Positions 1-6,620 of a stretch of DNA of 9,252 bases are shown here, piece after piece. Within the stretch, counting starts at the first letter, position 1. Each line of letters opens with the position of its first letter. The DNA lies in the NCBI GenBank assembly GCA_947458345.1, contig CANHBU010000046.1, positions 1 to 9,252 of the forward strand, read 5' to 3'. This DNA is from Comamonadaceae bacterium (lineage in GTDB: Bacteria > Pseudomonadota > Gammaproteobacteria > Burkholderiales > Burkholderiaceae_C). The position numbers were made by a program, and so were the translations under genes. Below the pieces are notes generated by a model. The model was not told the DNA's origin, did not search any database, and saw only the letters and a list, made by a program, of their open reading frames with translations.

Positions 1-2
1 GC

Positions 3-965
3 AGCAGCAACTCGAGCGTGTTCAGCTTTGCGCTCGATGCGCAAGACCATGCGCAGCTGCAGGCGGCTTTTGAGCAGACGCGGGATCCGCCCGGCGACTG
101 TGGGGACGAATACCGAAAGCCGCCTTTCCTGACGGCCTCGGGCGACCTCAGTCACCACCTCGGCCAGCTCAAGCGGCCGTACTCAGCGCACAGCCTCAGG
201 CCCGGGCGCACGCAGGTGTCTACGGGCAGCCGCTGGGAAGGTATTGGGGGCTACTCACGGGCCGTGCGGCAAGGCTCGCGCGTGCTCATCAGCGGCACCA
301 CGGCCACCCATGGCAATGGCACGGTTGTGGCCCCCGGCAACGCGCAGGCACAGACGGTCTACATCCTCGACAAGATCGCAGCGAGTCTGCAGGCGCTGGA
401 CGCGAGCCTCAAGGATGTCGTGCGCACCCGCGTCTATCTGAAGGACATTGCAGCCTGGCAAGGCCCGACCGAGGTCCACGGCCGGGTCTTTGCCGACGTC
501 CGGCCGGCCAACACCTTGCTGGCCGTGGCCAGTCTGGTCGGCGACTACGAAGTGGAAATCGAAGCCGAGGCCGAGGTCGAACCTGCACCCAGGCGCTTGA
601 TCAGCAGCGGCTCACCCTATGAGGAGATGGCCGGCTATTCACGCGCCGTCATCGAGCACGACTGGGCCTTTGTCTCAGGTACGGTAGGCGTCGACTTTGC
701 CACGGGCCTGTGGCCCGCCAGCGCCACTGAGCAGGCGCAGCGCGCCATCGACACCATCGAGGCGGCGCTGCAACAAGCACAAATGAGCTTGCTCGATGTG
801 GTTCGGGTGGTGGTGCATCTGGCCCGCCGCGACGATGTGGAGGCGGTCAGCCAGGTGATCCGCGATCGCTTCGGTGCGGCGCGCCCGAGCAACACCACCT
901 TGTGCACACCCCTGGCCTTGGCCGAGTGCCTGGTCGAAATCGAGGTCACTGCGCGTCGGCGCTGA
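3..965 (+). CDS. Aldo/keto reductase C-terminus fused to two RidA-like domains (5' partial)
   Basis: The frame is open to the left edge, so the true start lies outside the window; a GTG at 18 is only an internal codon. Numbering from that GTG, residues 1-50 match the C-terminal tail of one aldo/keto reductase family, including the stretch PGDCGDEYRKPPFLTASGDL. The NADPH-binding barrel itself would lie upstream. After a short linker come two YjgF/YER057c/UK114 (RidA-like) domains, roughly residues 64-188 and 192-312. They are related to each other: both contain GYSRAV near the start, SGT about ten residues later, a DVVR segment, a RPANT/RPSNT motif and a closing VEIE strand. RidA proteins are trimeric enamine/imine deaminases or ligand binders. 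Here the arginine that binds substrate carboxylate in true RidA is Asn in both domains (N165, N292), so classical 2-aminoacrylate deaminase activity is not expected. The gene converges with kynureninase. The domain assignment is firm; the reaction is unknown. Confidence 0.85.
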   Translation, partial: SSNSSVFSFALDAQDHAQLQAAFEQTRDPPGDCGDEYRKPPFLTASGDLSHHLGQLKRPYSAHSLRPGRTQVSTGSRWEGIGGYSRAVRQGSRVLISGTTATHGNGTVVAPGNAQAQTVYILDKIAASLQALDASLKDVVRTRVYLKDIAAWQGPTEVHGRVFADVRPANTLLAVASLVGDYEVEIEAEAEVEPAPRRLISSGSPYEEMAGYSRAVIEHDWAFVSGTVGVDFATGLWPASATEQAQRAIDTIEAALQQAQMSLLDVVRVVVHLARRDDVEAVSQVIRDRFGAARPSNTTLCTPLALAECLVEIEVTARRR

Positions 966-972
966 GCCCGCC

Positions 973-988
973 GCGGCCTGGCGGCCGC
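973..988. terminator. GC-rich hairpin between convergent genes
   Basis: The 29 bp between the stop of the AKR-RidA-RidA gene and the stop of kynureninase contain a perfect 6-bp inverted repeat, GCGGCC and GGCCGC, with a 4-base TGGC loop. Its position between convergent stops fits a bidirectional terminator. There is no T-run on either side, so it is not a canonical intrinsic terminator, and such short GC palindromes arise by chance in GC-rich DNA. Confidence 0.3.
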
Positions 989-994
989 ACCGGC

Positions 995-2230
995 TCAAAC
1001 CGAGACCTTGGCAAAGCGGCTGTCTTGCCAGACACCGCTTTGCAGCACATGGACGAGCCGATCCACCGCATTCCACAAGTCGACGTGGCTCAGGGCCATG
1101 GGCGAAAGACCGAACCGGATCGAATCGGGCTTGCGAAACGAGGACACCACGCCGTGGGCGAGCAAGGCCTCGGTCACGCTGCCGGCGCCGGGATGGCTGA
1201 ACGTCAAATGCCCACCGCGCTGGCTGTAATCCATCGGCGAGGTGACCACCACGCCCAGATCCGCGCAGCGCTGCTGCAGCAGGTGCACCAACAACTCGGA
1301 CAGGGACTGGTGCTTCCAGTTCAGATCGGCCGGCTGCACGGTCTTCCAGATGTCTGCTGCCGCCGACATGGCCTGATTGGCCAAGATAGACGGCGAGCCC
1401 GTCAAGTGACGGCGCACCCCCGACAAGGGCTCATAGTCCGGCGCGAAAGCAAACACGTCCTGGTGACCCATCCAGCCCGCAATGGCCGGCCACTCCTTTT
1501 CCTGGTGCTGCGGATGAACATACAGCCACGCCGGCGCTCCCGGCCCACCGCACAGGTATTTGTAACCGCAGCCCACTGCGAAATCGGCGCCATCGTCCTC
1601 CAGGCTCACCGCGATGGCGCCGGCCACATGCGAAAGATCCCAAAACGCCAGCGCGCCGCAGCGGTGGATCGCCTCATTGGCCTGCCGCATGGGCCAGCGG
1701 TAGCTCGATCGATAGTCCACATGACTGAGGTACACCACGCCCACATCGGGGCCCAGGGCAGCCGGCAGTTCATCGGGGTGGTCAATGAAGCGCACACTCA
1801 CACGGCCATCGAGAAGATGGGCCAGGCCTTGCGCCACATAGACATCGGTGGGAAAGTTGTGACGCTGCGTCACGATGACCGGTCGCTGCGGCTGCAGCTT
1901 GCAAGCATAGGCGAGCAGCTTGAACAAATTGACCGAGGTGTTGTCGCAAAAGATCACGTCGTGCGGCCCCGCACCGAGCAAATGCGCGACCGCCTCGCCG
2001 AGCAGCCAGGGCTTTTCCATCCAGTCGAAATGACTCCAGCCGCGCCGGCGGGCATCACGCCAGCCGCGCGTCATCAGATCCTGCACCCGCTGCGGCGCAT
2101 CGGCGGGCATGGCACCGACCGAGTTGCCATCGAGGTAAATCGTGTCCTCGGTGGGCTGGGCAAACTTGAGCCTGAGCTGGCGCAGAGGGTCTCGCGCATC
2201 AAGGGCCTGACAGTCGGGCAGAGTGATCAT
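995..2230 (-). CDS. kynU: Kynureninase (PLP-dependent, L-kynurenine hydrolase)
   Basis: The 411-aa product has the length and fold signature of bacterial kynureninases, which use PLP to cleave L-kynurenine to anthranilate and L-alanine in the cytosol. Visible motifs in order are: YLDGNSVG (32-39); the phosphate-binding NTS (97-99); FPTD (126-129, cofactor-ring stacking Phe and Asp); WDLSHVAGA (197-205, with the Asp and His equivalent to Pseudomonas D201/H204); GYKYLCGGPGAP (222-233, Schiff-base lysine K224 preceded by Tyr); GWMGH (252-256); and IRFG (371-374, carboxylate-binding Arg). All expected catalytic positions are kept. Unusual features are YLCGG where YLNGG is usual and SSY where TGY is usual. 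The ATG overlaps the stop of the upstream SRPBCC-like gene (ATGA). No Shine-Dalgarno precedes it, only an A run, so translation probably depends on coupling. It is the last gene of the operon. A paralogue acting on a related beta-aryl-oxo amino acid cannot be excluded. Confidence 0.92.
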   Translation of the reverse strand: MITLPDCQALDARDPLRQLRLKFAQPTEDTIYLDGNSVGAMPADAPQRVQDLMTRGWRDARRRGWSHFDWMEKPWLLGEAVAHLLGAGPHDVIFCDNTSVNLFKLLAYACKLQPQRPVIVTQRHNFPTDVYVAQGLAHLLDGRVSVRFIDHPDELPAALGPDVGVVYLSHVDYRSSYRWPMRQANEAIHRCGALAFWDLSHVAGAIAVSLEDDGADFAVGCGYKYLCGGPGAPAWLYVHPQHQEKEWPAIAGWMGHQDVFAFAPDYEPLSGVRRHLTGSPSILANQAMSAAADIWKTVQPADLNWKHQSLSELLVHLLQQRCADLGVVVTSPMDYSQRGGHLTFSHPGAGSVTEALLAHGVVSSFRKPDSIRFGLSPMALSHVDLWNAVDRLVHVLQSGVWQDSRFAKVSV

Positions 2231-2235
2231 TTTTT
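2227..2235 (-). promoter_or_regulatory. A6-ATGA translational coupling junction
   Basis: On the minus strand the SRPBCC-like gene ends AAA AAA TGA and the kynureninase ATG uses the last A of the run, giving AAAAAATGA. The bases just upstream (GCGCCCGT) contain no Shine-Dalgarno sequence, so kynureninase initiation presumably relies on ribosomes terminating at the TGA. A -1 slip of the lysyl-tRNA on the A run would put the ribosome exactly in the kynureninase frame. Confidence 0.5.
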
Positions 2236-2670
2236 ACGGGCGCCGGGGCGCGGTTTTTCGAGGATCGATTGAATGAGGTGGATCTCCGCCTCATGGCAGG
2301 CAATCAGCCGGGCCCAGCGGGCGTCGGACATGTCCGGACTGCGCCAGGCCAGCAGGCAAACCACGCAGCCTCCAGGCCGGGGCAACACCTTGGCCATGAT
2401 GCGCGGGCTCAGATGCTCACGATCGTGGCCAACCCAATAGTCCACCTGTGCCCGCGGCTGATCCAGGACGGGCCGCACCAGCACGCTTGAGCCGTCGAAC
2501 AGGGAGTGCCCCCGGTAAAGCCCCGGTGCGATACGCACCGTGTTCATCGACCCAAGAGCCCAGCGTCCGAGCGCCAGGCCATTGGCCATGAAGCGAAGCG
2601 CCCGGGCCGGCTCGACCGCGCAAACCATGCTGGCCACATGAACTGGGCTTTGTGCAGTCACGGTGTGCAA
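2227..2670 (-). CDS. Small SRPBCC/START-like protein (putative)
   Basis: The product is 147 aa if translated from the TTG at 2670. The pattern fits a small SRPBCC (polyketide cyclase/START-like) ligand-binding domain, but only by general appearance: an opening strand (PVHVASMVCAV), a helix containing FMANGLALGRWALGS, alternating strands (LVRPVL, QVDYWVG, CVVCLLAW) and a long C-terminal helix from about residue 115. No catalytic motif is recognisable and there is no signal peptide or membrane segment. The start is uncertain. TTG directly follows an in-frame TGA and has no clear ribosome site; GTG at codon 4 and ATG at codon 15 are alternatives, but the ATG would cut into the first predicted strand. 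The gene lies 35 bp after the binding-protein gene, and its TGA overlaps the kynureninase ATG, so the two are likely co-translated. A role in binding or handling the kynureninase substrate or product is inference. Confidence 0.6.
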   Translation of the reverse strand: MHTVTAQSPVHVASMVCAVEPARALRFMANGLALGRWALGSMNTVRIAPGLYRGHSLFDGSSVLVRPVLDQPRAQVDYWVGHDREHLSPRIMAKVLPRPGGCVVCLLAWRSPDMSDARWARLIACHEAEIHLIQSILEKPRPGARKK

Positions 2671-2705
2671 TCAGCAGAGGTCCGGCGCGGTCGGCCCCGC
2701 TGCGA

Positions 2706-3968
2706 TCAGTTCTCAACCCGACGGGTCAGCGCCTGCATATCGGTCAGGTTGATCGTGCGGTCGGTCACGATTTGGCCGCCGTTGATCTTCCAGACCAACG
2801 CAGGGCCGCTGACGTCGCCATTGGCATCAAACTCGATCGGGCCGGTGGCGCCAGAGTACTTGATCGGGCGGCCCGCGCGGATCAGTTCGAGGGCTTTCTT
2901 GAACTCGGCCGGCCCGGTCCCAACGGGTGTACCGCCAGGGGTGTGCACCCGGCGCACGGCGTCACGAATCGAGGGGCCGGTAAGGTCTTTGGCAATGTTC
3001 ATCGCCAAAGCCATGACCATCACCGCGTCATACTGCGTGTGCACGCCAGGTCCCTTGGAGTCTGCGTTCCATTTTTTCTGGAAGGCGTCGTTGAAAGCAT
3101 CCACGCTTGGGCCGGGTTCCTGAGCGTTGTCCATGCCAAAGAAGTCTTCGACAAACTGAGCGCCCACGCCGTTGACGAAGTCCATGGTGCGCATGGAATT
3201 GTTCAGTGCCACCTTTCTGCTGCCGCCCTGAGACAACCACTCGCGAACGATGGTCACCGCATCCTTGGGAAAACCAATCAGCAGCAAGGACTCGGGTTTG
3301 GAAGCCAAGGCCCGGCTGACTTCGGCTCGGTAGCTCGGCTGGTTGTCGTTGTAGGCCACTTCGGCCACGATATCGCCACCGAGCTTGTTATGGGCCACCC
3401 GGTAAAAGCGCAGCATGTCGGTGCCGAAGTCGGTGTTCACGTAAATGATGGCCAAGCGCTTCATGCCACGACGGTTGACCTCGGAGGCGGTGGCATAGGC
3501 CTGGGTCTTGCTCGTGGGCAAGGTTCGAAAGAAATACCCGCCGCTGCGGCCATCGGTGAAGTTGCTGGCCGAGGAGCAGCAAGAGATCTGCACCACTTTC
3601 GATGGCGCGGTCACGGCCGAAATAATGGGACCCGTCACGCCCGAAGAGATGGTGCCGGTGAAGGCCTGCACGCGCTCCACCTCAACCAGATACTTGGCGG
3701 CATCGACGCCGACGCTGGGTTGGCCCTGATCGTCGCGCAAGATGAACTGCACCGGGCAGCCCTTGACCCCACCGCCCTGATTGACATGCGCGAAAGCCAG
3801 CTCGGCAGCCTGCGCGATCTTCTTGGTGATCGGGGCCATTGAGCCGGTCAGGGGCAAAATGCCGCCAACCTTGACGGGGCAGGCCGTGGCCTGGGCCCAG
3901 GCGGCCGGAAGCGAGGCCGCCGATAGCAGCAGCGCGGCCAAACCGATTCGAATGTCTTTGGCAGTCAT
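2706..3968 (-). CDS. Periplasmic substrate-binding protein of a Liv/HAAT-type ABC importer
   Basis: The 420-aa product belongs to the Leu/Ile/Val-binding protein-like family (Peripla_BP_6, type I fold). Residues 1-25 form a classical signal peptide: charged start, LAALLLSAASL core and an AWA cleavage site before Q26. The mature protein opens with VKVGGILPLTGSMA, the usual first strand and ligand loop. The C-terminal lobe carries QYDAVMVMA (312-320) and YSGATGPIEFDANGD (371-385), typical of the family. It should capture ligand in the periplasm and deliver it to the LivH/LivM channel. The stretch ISCCSSASNF (128-137) replaces the common ISP-x-AT ligand segment, and F181 stands near where LivJ has a ligand-contacting Tyr. 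The ligand is therefore probably not a simple branched-chain amino acid. Given downstream kynureninase, a kynurenine-like aromatic amino acid is a reasonable guess. The gene lies 35 bp after LivM and has its own strong ribosome site. Confidence 0.9.
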   Translation of the reverse strand: MTAKDIRIGLAALLLSAASLPAAWAQATACPVKVGGILPLTGSMAPITKKIAQAAELAFAHVNQGGGVKGCPVQFILRDDQGQPSVGVDAAKYLVEVERVQAFTGTISSGVTGPIISAVTAPSKVVQISCCSSASNFTDGRSGGYFFRTLPTSKTQAYATASEVNRRGMKRLAIIYVNTDFGTDMLRFYRVAHNKLGGDIVAEVAYNDNQPSYRAEVSRALASKPESLLLIGFPKDAVTIVREWLSQGGSRKVALNNSMRTMDFVNGVGAQFVEDFFGMDNAQEPGPSVDAFNDAFQKKWNADSKGPGVHTQYDAVMVMALAMNIAKDLTGPSIRDAVRRVHTPGGTPVGTGPAEFKKALELIRAGRPIKYSGATGPIEFDANGDVSGPALVWKINGGQIVTDRTINLTDMQALTRRVEN

Positions 3969-3974
3969 GGACAG

Positions 3975-3984
3975 TCCTTTCCTT
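3975..3984 (-). promoter_or_regulatory. Strong ribosome binding site of the binding-protein gene
   Basis: The minus strand reads AAGGAAAGGA, two AAGGA units back to back, ending 6 nt before the ATG at 3968. It is one of the clearest Shine-Dalgarno sequences in the operon. It fits the need to make far more binding protein than membrane components, and it fixes the start codon. Confidence 0.75.
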
Positions 3985-4003
3985 GTTGAATTGAGAAATC
4001 AGC

Positions 4004-4960
4004 TTACCAAACCAAATGTCTTGAGACAACCGCGCGCTCCCCAATCAGGCCCCGCGGTTTGAACAGCAGCATCAGCACCAAAACCAGACCGATCAAGATC
4101 ACCTGAATGGCCGCGCCTTGCGCCGCATACGCCGGTGGAATCCATTTAGAGACAAAAACGCCGCTGCTGGCCCAGACCCCCCAGACCACCAGAGCGCCGA
4201 GCATGGCGCCACGGTTGTTGCCGCTGCCACCGACGATCAGCATGGCCCAGACCTGAAATGTCAGGATGGGCAAGAAGTCAAAAGGGCTGACAAAGCCGAT
4301 GAAGCTGACGTACAGGGCGCCAGCCAAGCCCATGAGGCTCGAGCCCAAAACAAACGACTGCAGCCGGAACCACACCGCGCTTTTGCCCAAGGAGGCCGCC
4401 GCCACCTCGTCTTCGCGGATGGCCCGCAACACCCGACCCCAGGGCGAGGACAAAACCCGCTCGAGCGCCCAATACACCAAAGCCACCACAGCGAGCAGGA
4501 AGACCAGGTAAAACAGGTTGTAGGCCATGGGGGTGTCAAACACCGCGCTCATGGGCTTGGCGATCCGGGTGATGCCTTGGGAGCCGCCGCTCCAGCGCTC
4601 GAGATTGAGCGCAACGAGTTGGATCATGATGCCAATGCCAAACGTGGCGATGGCCAGATAGTCGCCGCGCAGCCGGATAGTAATCAACCCGATCACGGCA
4701 GCGGCCAGTGCAGTGAGCAGCACGGCGCCCAGTATCCCGACGATCCAAGGCAGACCATAGTTGCCCATCAATTGGGGGTTGGGCGCCGCCGTCAAGATGG
4801 CGTGGGTGTATCCGCCAATCGCATAAAACCCGGCCACCCCGGCATTGAACAGGCCGGTGAAACCCCATTGCAGGTTCAGGCCCATGGTCAGGATGCACAG
4901 CACCAGGACCACACACAAAAAGAACACCAAATAGGACAACACGCCCGTCATCGCACTCAT
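4004..4960 (-). CDS. livM: Branched-chain-type ABC transporter permease LivM
   Basis: The 318-aa inner-membrane protein has about eight to ten hydrophobic segments and typical LivM landmarks: GLNLQWGFTGLFNAGVAGFY near residues 27-46, IRLRGDYLAIATFGIG (95-110), an EAA-like cytoplasmic loop around GRVLRAIREDEVAAASLG (175-192) that should contact the ATPases, and GGSGNNRGAMLGA (244-256). The frame stays open upstream to 5284, but that extension lies inside livH. The ATG at 4960 overlaps the livH stop as ATGA, is preceded by GGGGAG 8 nt upstream, and gives the usual family length and N-terminus. With LivH it forms the channel through which ligand from the periplasmic binding protein enters the cytosol. 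Confidence 0.92.
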   Translation of the reverse strand: MSAMTGVLSYLVFFLCVVLVLCILTMGLNLQWGFTGLFNAGVAGFYAIGGYTHAILTAAPNPQLMGNYGLPWIVGILGAVLLTALAAAVIGLITIRLRGDYLAIATFGIGIMIQLVALNLERWSGGSQGITRIAKPMSAVFDTPMAYNLFYLVFLLAVVALVYWALERVLSSPWGRVLRAIREDEVAAASLGKSAVWFRLQSFVLGSSLMGLAGALYVSFIGFVSPFDFLPILTFQVWAMLIVGGSGNNRGAMLGALVVWGVWASSGVFVSKWIPPAYAAQGAAIQVILIGLVLVLMLLFKPRGLIGERAVVSRHLVW

Positions 4961-5856
4961 GATGAACGCTCCCCGAGCAGACCCTGGGGACGCAAGCACA
5001 GCACGGCCAGCAGCAACAAAAAGGGCATGGCAGGCTTGTAGCCGGGATCGGCCACCAAAAGGAAAAGGTTTTCCGAAATACCCACCAAAAGGCCTCCGAG
5101 AACAGCACCCGGCAGGCTGCCCACGCCACCAAAGATTGCGGCGGCAAACACCGACAACAACATATTGGAGCCCAACTCCGGATGCAGCTGGGGCGTTAGC
5201 GCAGAAAACACGCCGGCCATTGCCGCCATGAAGCCCGAGATGATCCAGGTGGTGCGCATCACACTGTCGACCCGGATGCCGCAAACCTGTGACAGCGCCG
5301 GGCTTTCGGCCATCGCCCGCATGGCGATGCCGGTGCGGTGAAACGTCAAGAACAGGTGCAGCACCACCATGAGCAGCACGGCCAGCGCCAAGATGAAGAC
5401 CTGGTCGGGCATCACCCGGATACCGGGCACGATCATCACACCCATTTGCAATTCGCGGGTGTAGAAGTAGGACTCATGCCCCCAGATCAGGACCAGCACA
5501 TGCCGCAGCACCAGCGCCGCACCAAAAGCGGCAAAGACCAGCACCAAAGAGGCAGCCCCCTGGCGGCGCAGCGGTCGAAACACCAGAAGGTCCAAGCCCC
5601 AGGCCATCAAGCCCGCCAGAGCCGAGGCCAACAAGGCGGCCACCAGCAATTGCCAACCGAAGGTCAAACCCAGGGTCGGCGAGCCCGGCCCGATCAGCCA
5701 CACGATGGCCAGCGCAAGATAGCCGCCGAGCGTCATGAATTCGGCATGCGCGAAATTGGCAAATCGCATGATTTGCAAGGTCAGCGACAGGCCGATGGCC
5801 CCCAGGGAAATAATGGCCCCAGTAAACACCCCATCGACCAATGCCTGAAGGATCAT
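4957..5856 (-). CDS. livH: Branched-chain-type ABC transporter permease LivH
   Basis: The 299-aa polytopic membrane protein is of normal LivH length. The N-terminus (LVDGVFTGAIISLGAIGLSL, then RFANFAHAEFMTLGGY at 31-46) is diagnostic of the family. The EAA-like loop GIAMRAMAESPALSQVCGI (176-194) is the predicted contact with the LivG/LivF ATPases, and GGVGSLPGAVLGG (243-255) precedes the last membrane helices. It pairs with LivM to form the translocation pore. The ATG overlaps the livF stop (ATGA), with GGGAGG four bases upstream; its own stop overlaps the livM start in the same way. Stoichiometric, coupled synthesis of the membrane complex is likely. Substrate specificity cannot be read from this subunit. 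Confidence 0.93.
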   Translation of the reverse strand: MILQALVDGVFTGAIISLGAIGLSLTLQIMRFANFAHAEFMTLGGYLALAIVWLIGPGSPTLGLTFGWQLLVAALLASALAGLMAWGLDLLVFRPLRRQGAASLVLVFAAFGAALVLRHVLVLIWGHESYFYTRELQMGVMIVPGIRVMPDQVFILALAVLLMVVLHLFLTFHRTGIAMRAMAESPALSQVCGIRVDSVMRTTWIISGFMAAMAGVFSALTPQLHPELGSNMLLSVFAAAIFGGVGSLPGAVLGGLLVGISENLFLLVADPGYKPAMPFLLLLAVLCLRPQGLLGERSS

Positions 5857-6620
5857 GCGGCCTCCCGACGACGGCCCTGGCCCAAAAATGCAGCGCCCAC
5901 AGCAGGGTCATGGAGCAAGGCCTGCGCCGGGCCCTCTAGGTGGTTGCCCCCCTCGACCAAGATATAAGCGCGATCGCTGTGCTGCAAGGCGCCCTTGGCG
6001 TTTTGCTCCACCATCAACACACTGACCCCCTGGCGGCTGAGGCGATGCAGGCTCTCGAACACCTCTTGCACCATCATCGGGGCCAAGCCGGCTGAGGGCT
6101 CATCGAGCATCAGCACGCTGGGGTCGGTCATGAGGGCCCGGGCAATGGCCAGCATTTGCCGCTGACCGCCCGACAAGGTTCGGGCCTTGTCGCGCCGTTT
6201 GGCCGCCAATGCGGGGAACATGGCATAGGCTCGCTCCAGCCGCTGCGCCAGCTCTGAACCGAGCAAATAGCCACCGACGCGCAAATTCTCGTGGATGGTC
6301 AGCGTGGCAAAAACATTGCCCGTTTGCGGCACAAAACCCAGACCGGCCCGCATGATCTGGTCGGGGCTCAGACCCAGCAGCGACGCCGAGCGCAAGGCAA
6401 TCTGCCCGGACTGGGCCGTGACCAAACCGGCGATGGCCTTCATGAGCGTGCTTTTGCCCGCACCGTTGGGGCCGATGATGGCCACCAGCTCGCCGGCGGC
6501 GACCTGCAAGTTCGCCCCCTTGACGATGGGCATGCCCTTCACATAGCCGGCCACCAGGTCATGGACATGCAACACGGGCACGTCTTGCGGGCCTGGGGTG
6601 GACGATGCAAGCGAGCTCAT
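5853..6620 (-). CDS. livF: Branched-chain-type ABC transporter ATPase LivF
   Basis: The 255-aa ABC ATPase shows Walker A GPNGAGKST (50-58), Q-loop Q99 in FVPQTGNVF, signature LSGGQRQM (149-156) and Walker B VLMLDEPSAG (169-178). The switch position reads VEQN (Q206 where most ABC ATPases have the H-loop His). This substitution is usual for LivF and separates it from LivG. A non-conserved 15-residue N-terminus precedes the domain. It should form a heterodimer with LivG and power import through LivH/LivM. The start at 6620 overlaps the livG stop as ATGA and has AGGTG 8 nt upstream. Confidence 0.93.
   Translation of the reverse strand: MSSLASSTPGPQDVPVLHVHDLVAGYVKGMPIVKGANLQVAAGELVAIIGPNGAGKSTLMKAIAGLVTAQSGQIALRSASLLGLSPDQIMRAGLGFVPQTGNVFATLTIHENLRVGGYLLGSELAQRLERAYAMFPALAAKRRDKARTLSGGQRQMLAIARALMTDPSVLMLDEPSAGLAPMMVQEVFESLHRLSRQGVSVLMVEQNAKGALQHSDRAYILVEGGNHLEGPAQALLHDPAVGAAFLGQGRRREAA

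Noticed and set aside
18..20. GTG as the true start of the RidA-like gene
   Set aside because: The frame is open back to the window edge, and the residues both before and after the GTG continue the aldo/keto reductase tail.
902..2272. A 456-codon open frame on the plus strand opposite kynureninase
   Set aside because: It is antisense to a gene with complete catalytic motifs. Its translation is His/Arg/Gly-rich with no recognisable domain, as expected for shadow frames in GC-rich DNA.
2652..3842. A 396-codon open frame on the plus strand opposite the binding-protein gene
   Set aside because: It has no family motifs and lies fully antisense to a well-supported gene with signal peptide and ribosome site.
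4118..5041. A 307-codon plus-strand open frame, and a similar one at 5338-5967, opposite livM/livH/livF
   Set aside because: The translations are Gln/His/Arg-rich, the usual mirror of Leu/Val-rich membrane protein codons on the other strand.
4961..5284. An N-terminal extension of LivM by 108 residues
   Set aside because: The extension overlaps livH in another frame and looks unlike protein. The ATG at 4960 has a ribosome site, the ATGA overlap and the family's normal N-terminus.
5853..6620. Loss of the H-loop histidine in LivF as a sign of a defective ATPase
   Set aside because: VEQN at this position is the common LivF form; the partner LivG keeps its histidine.
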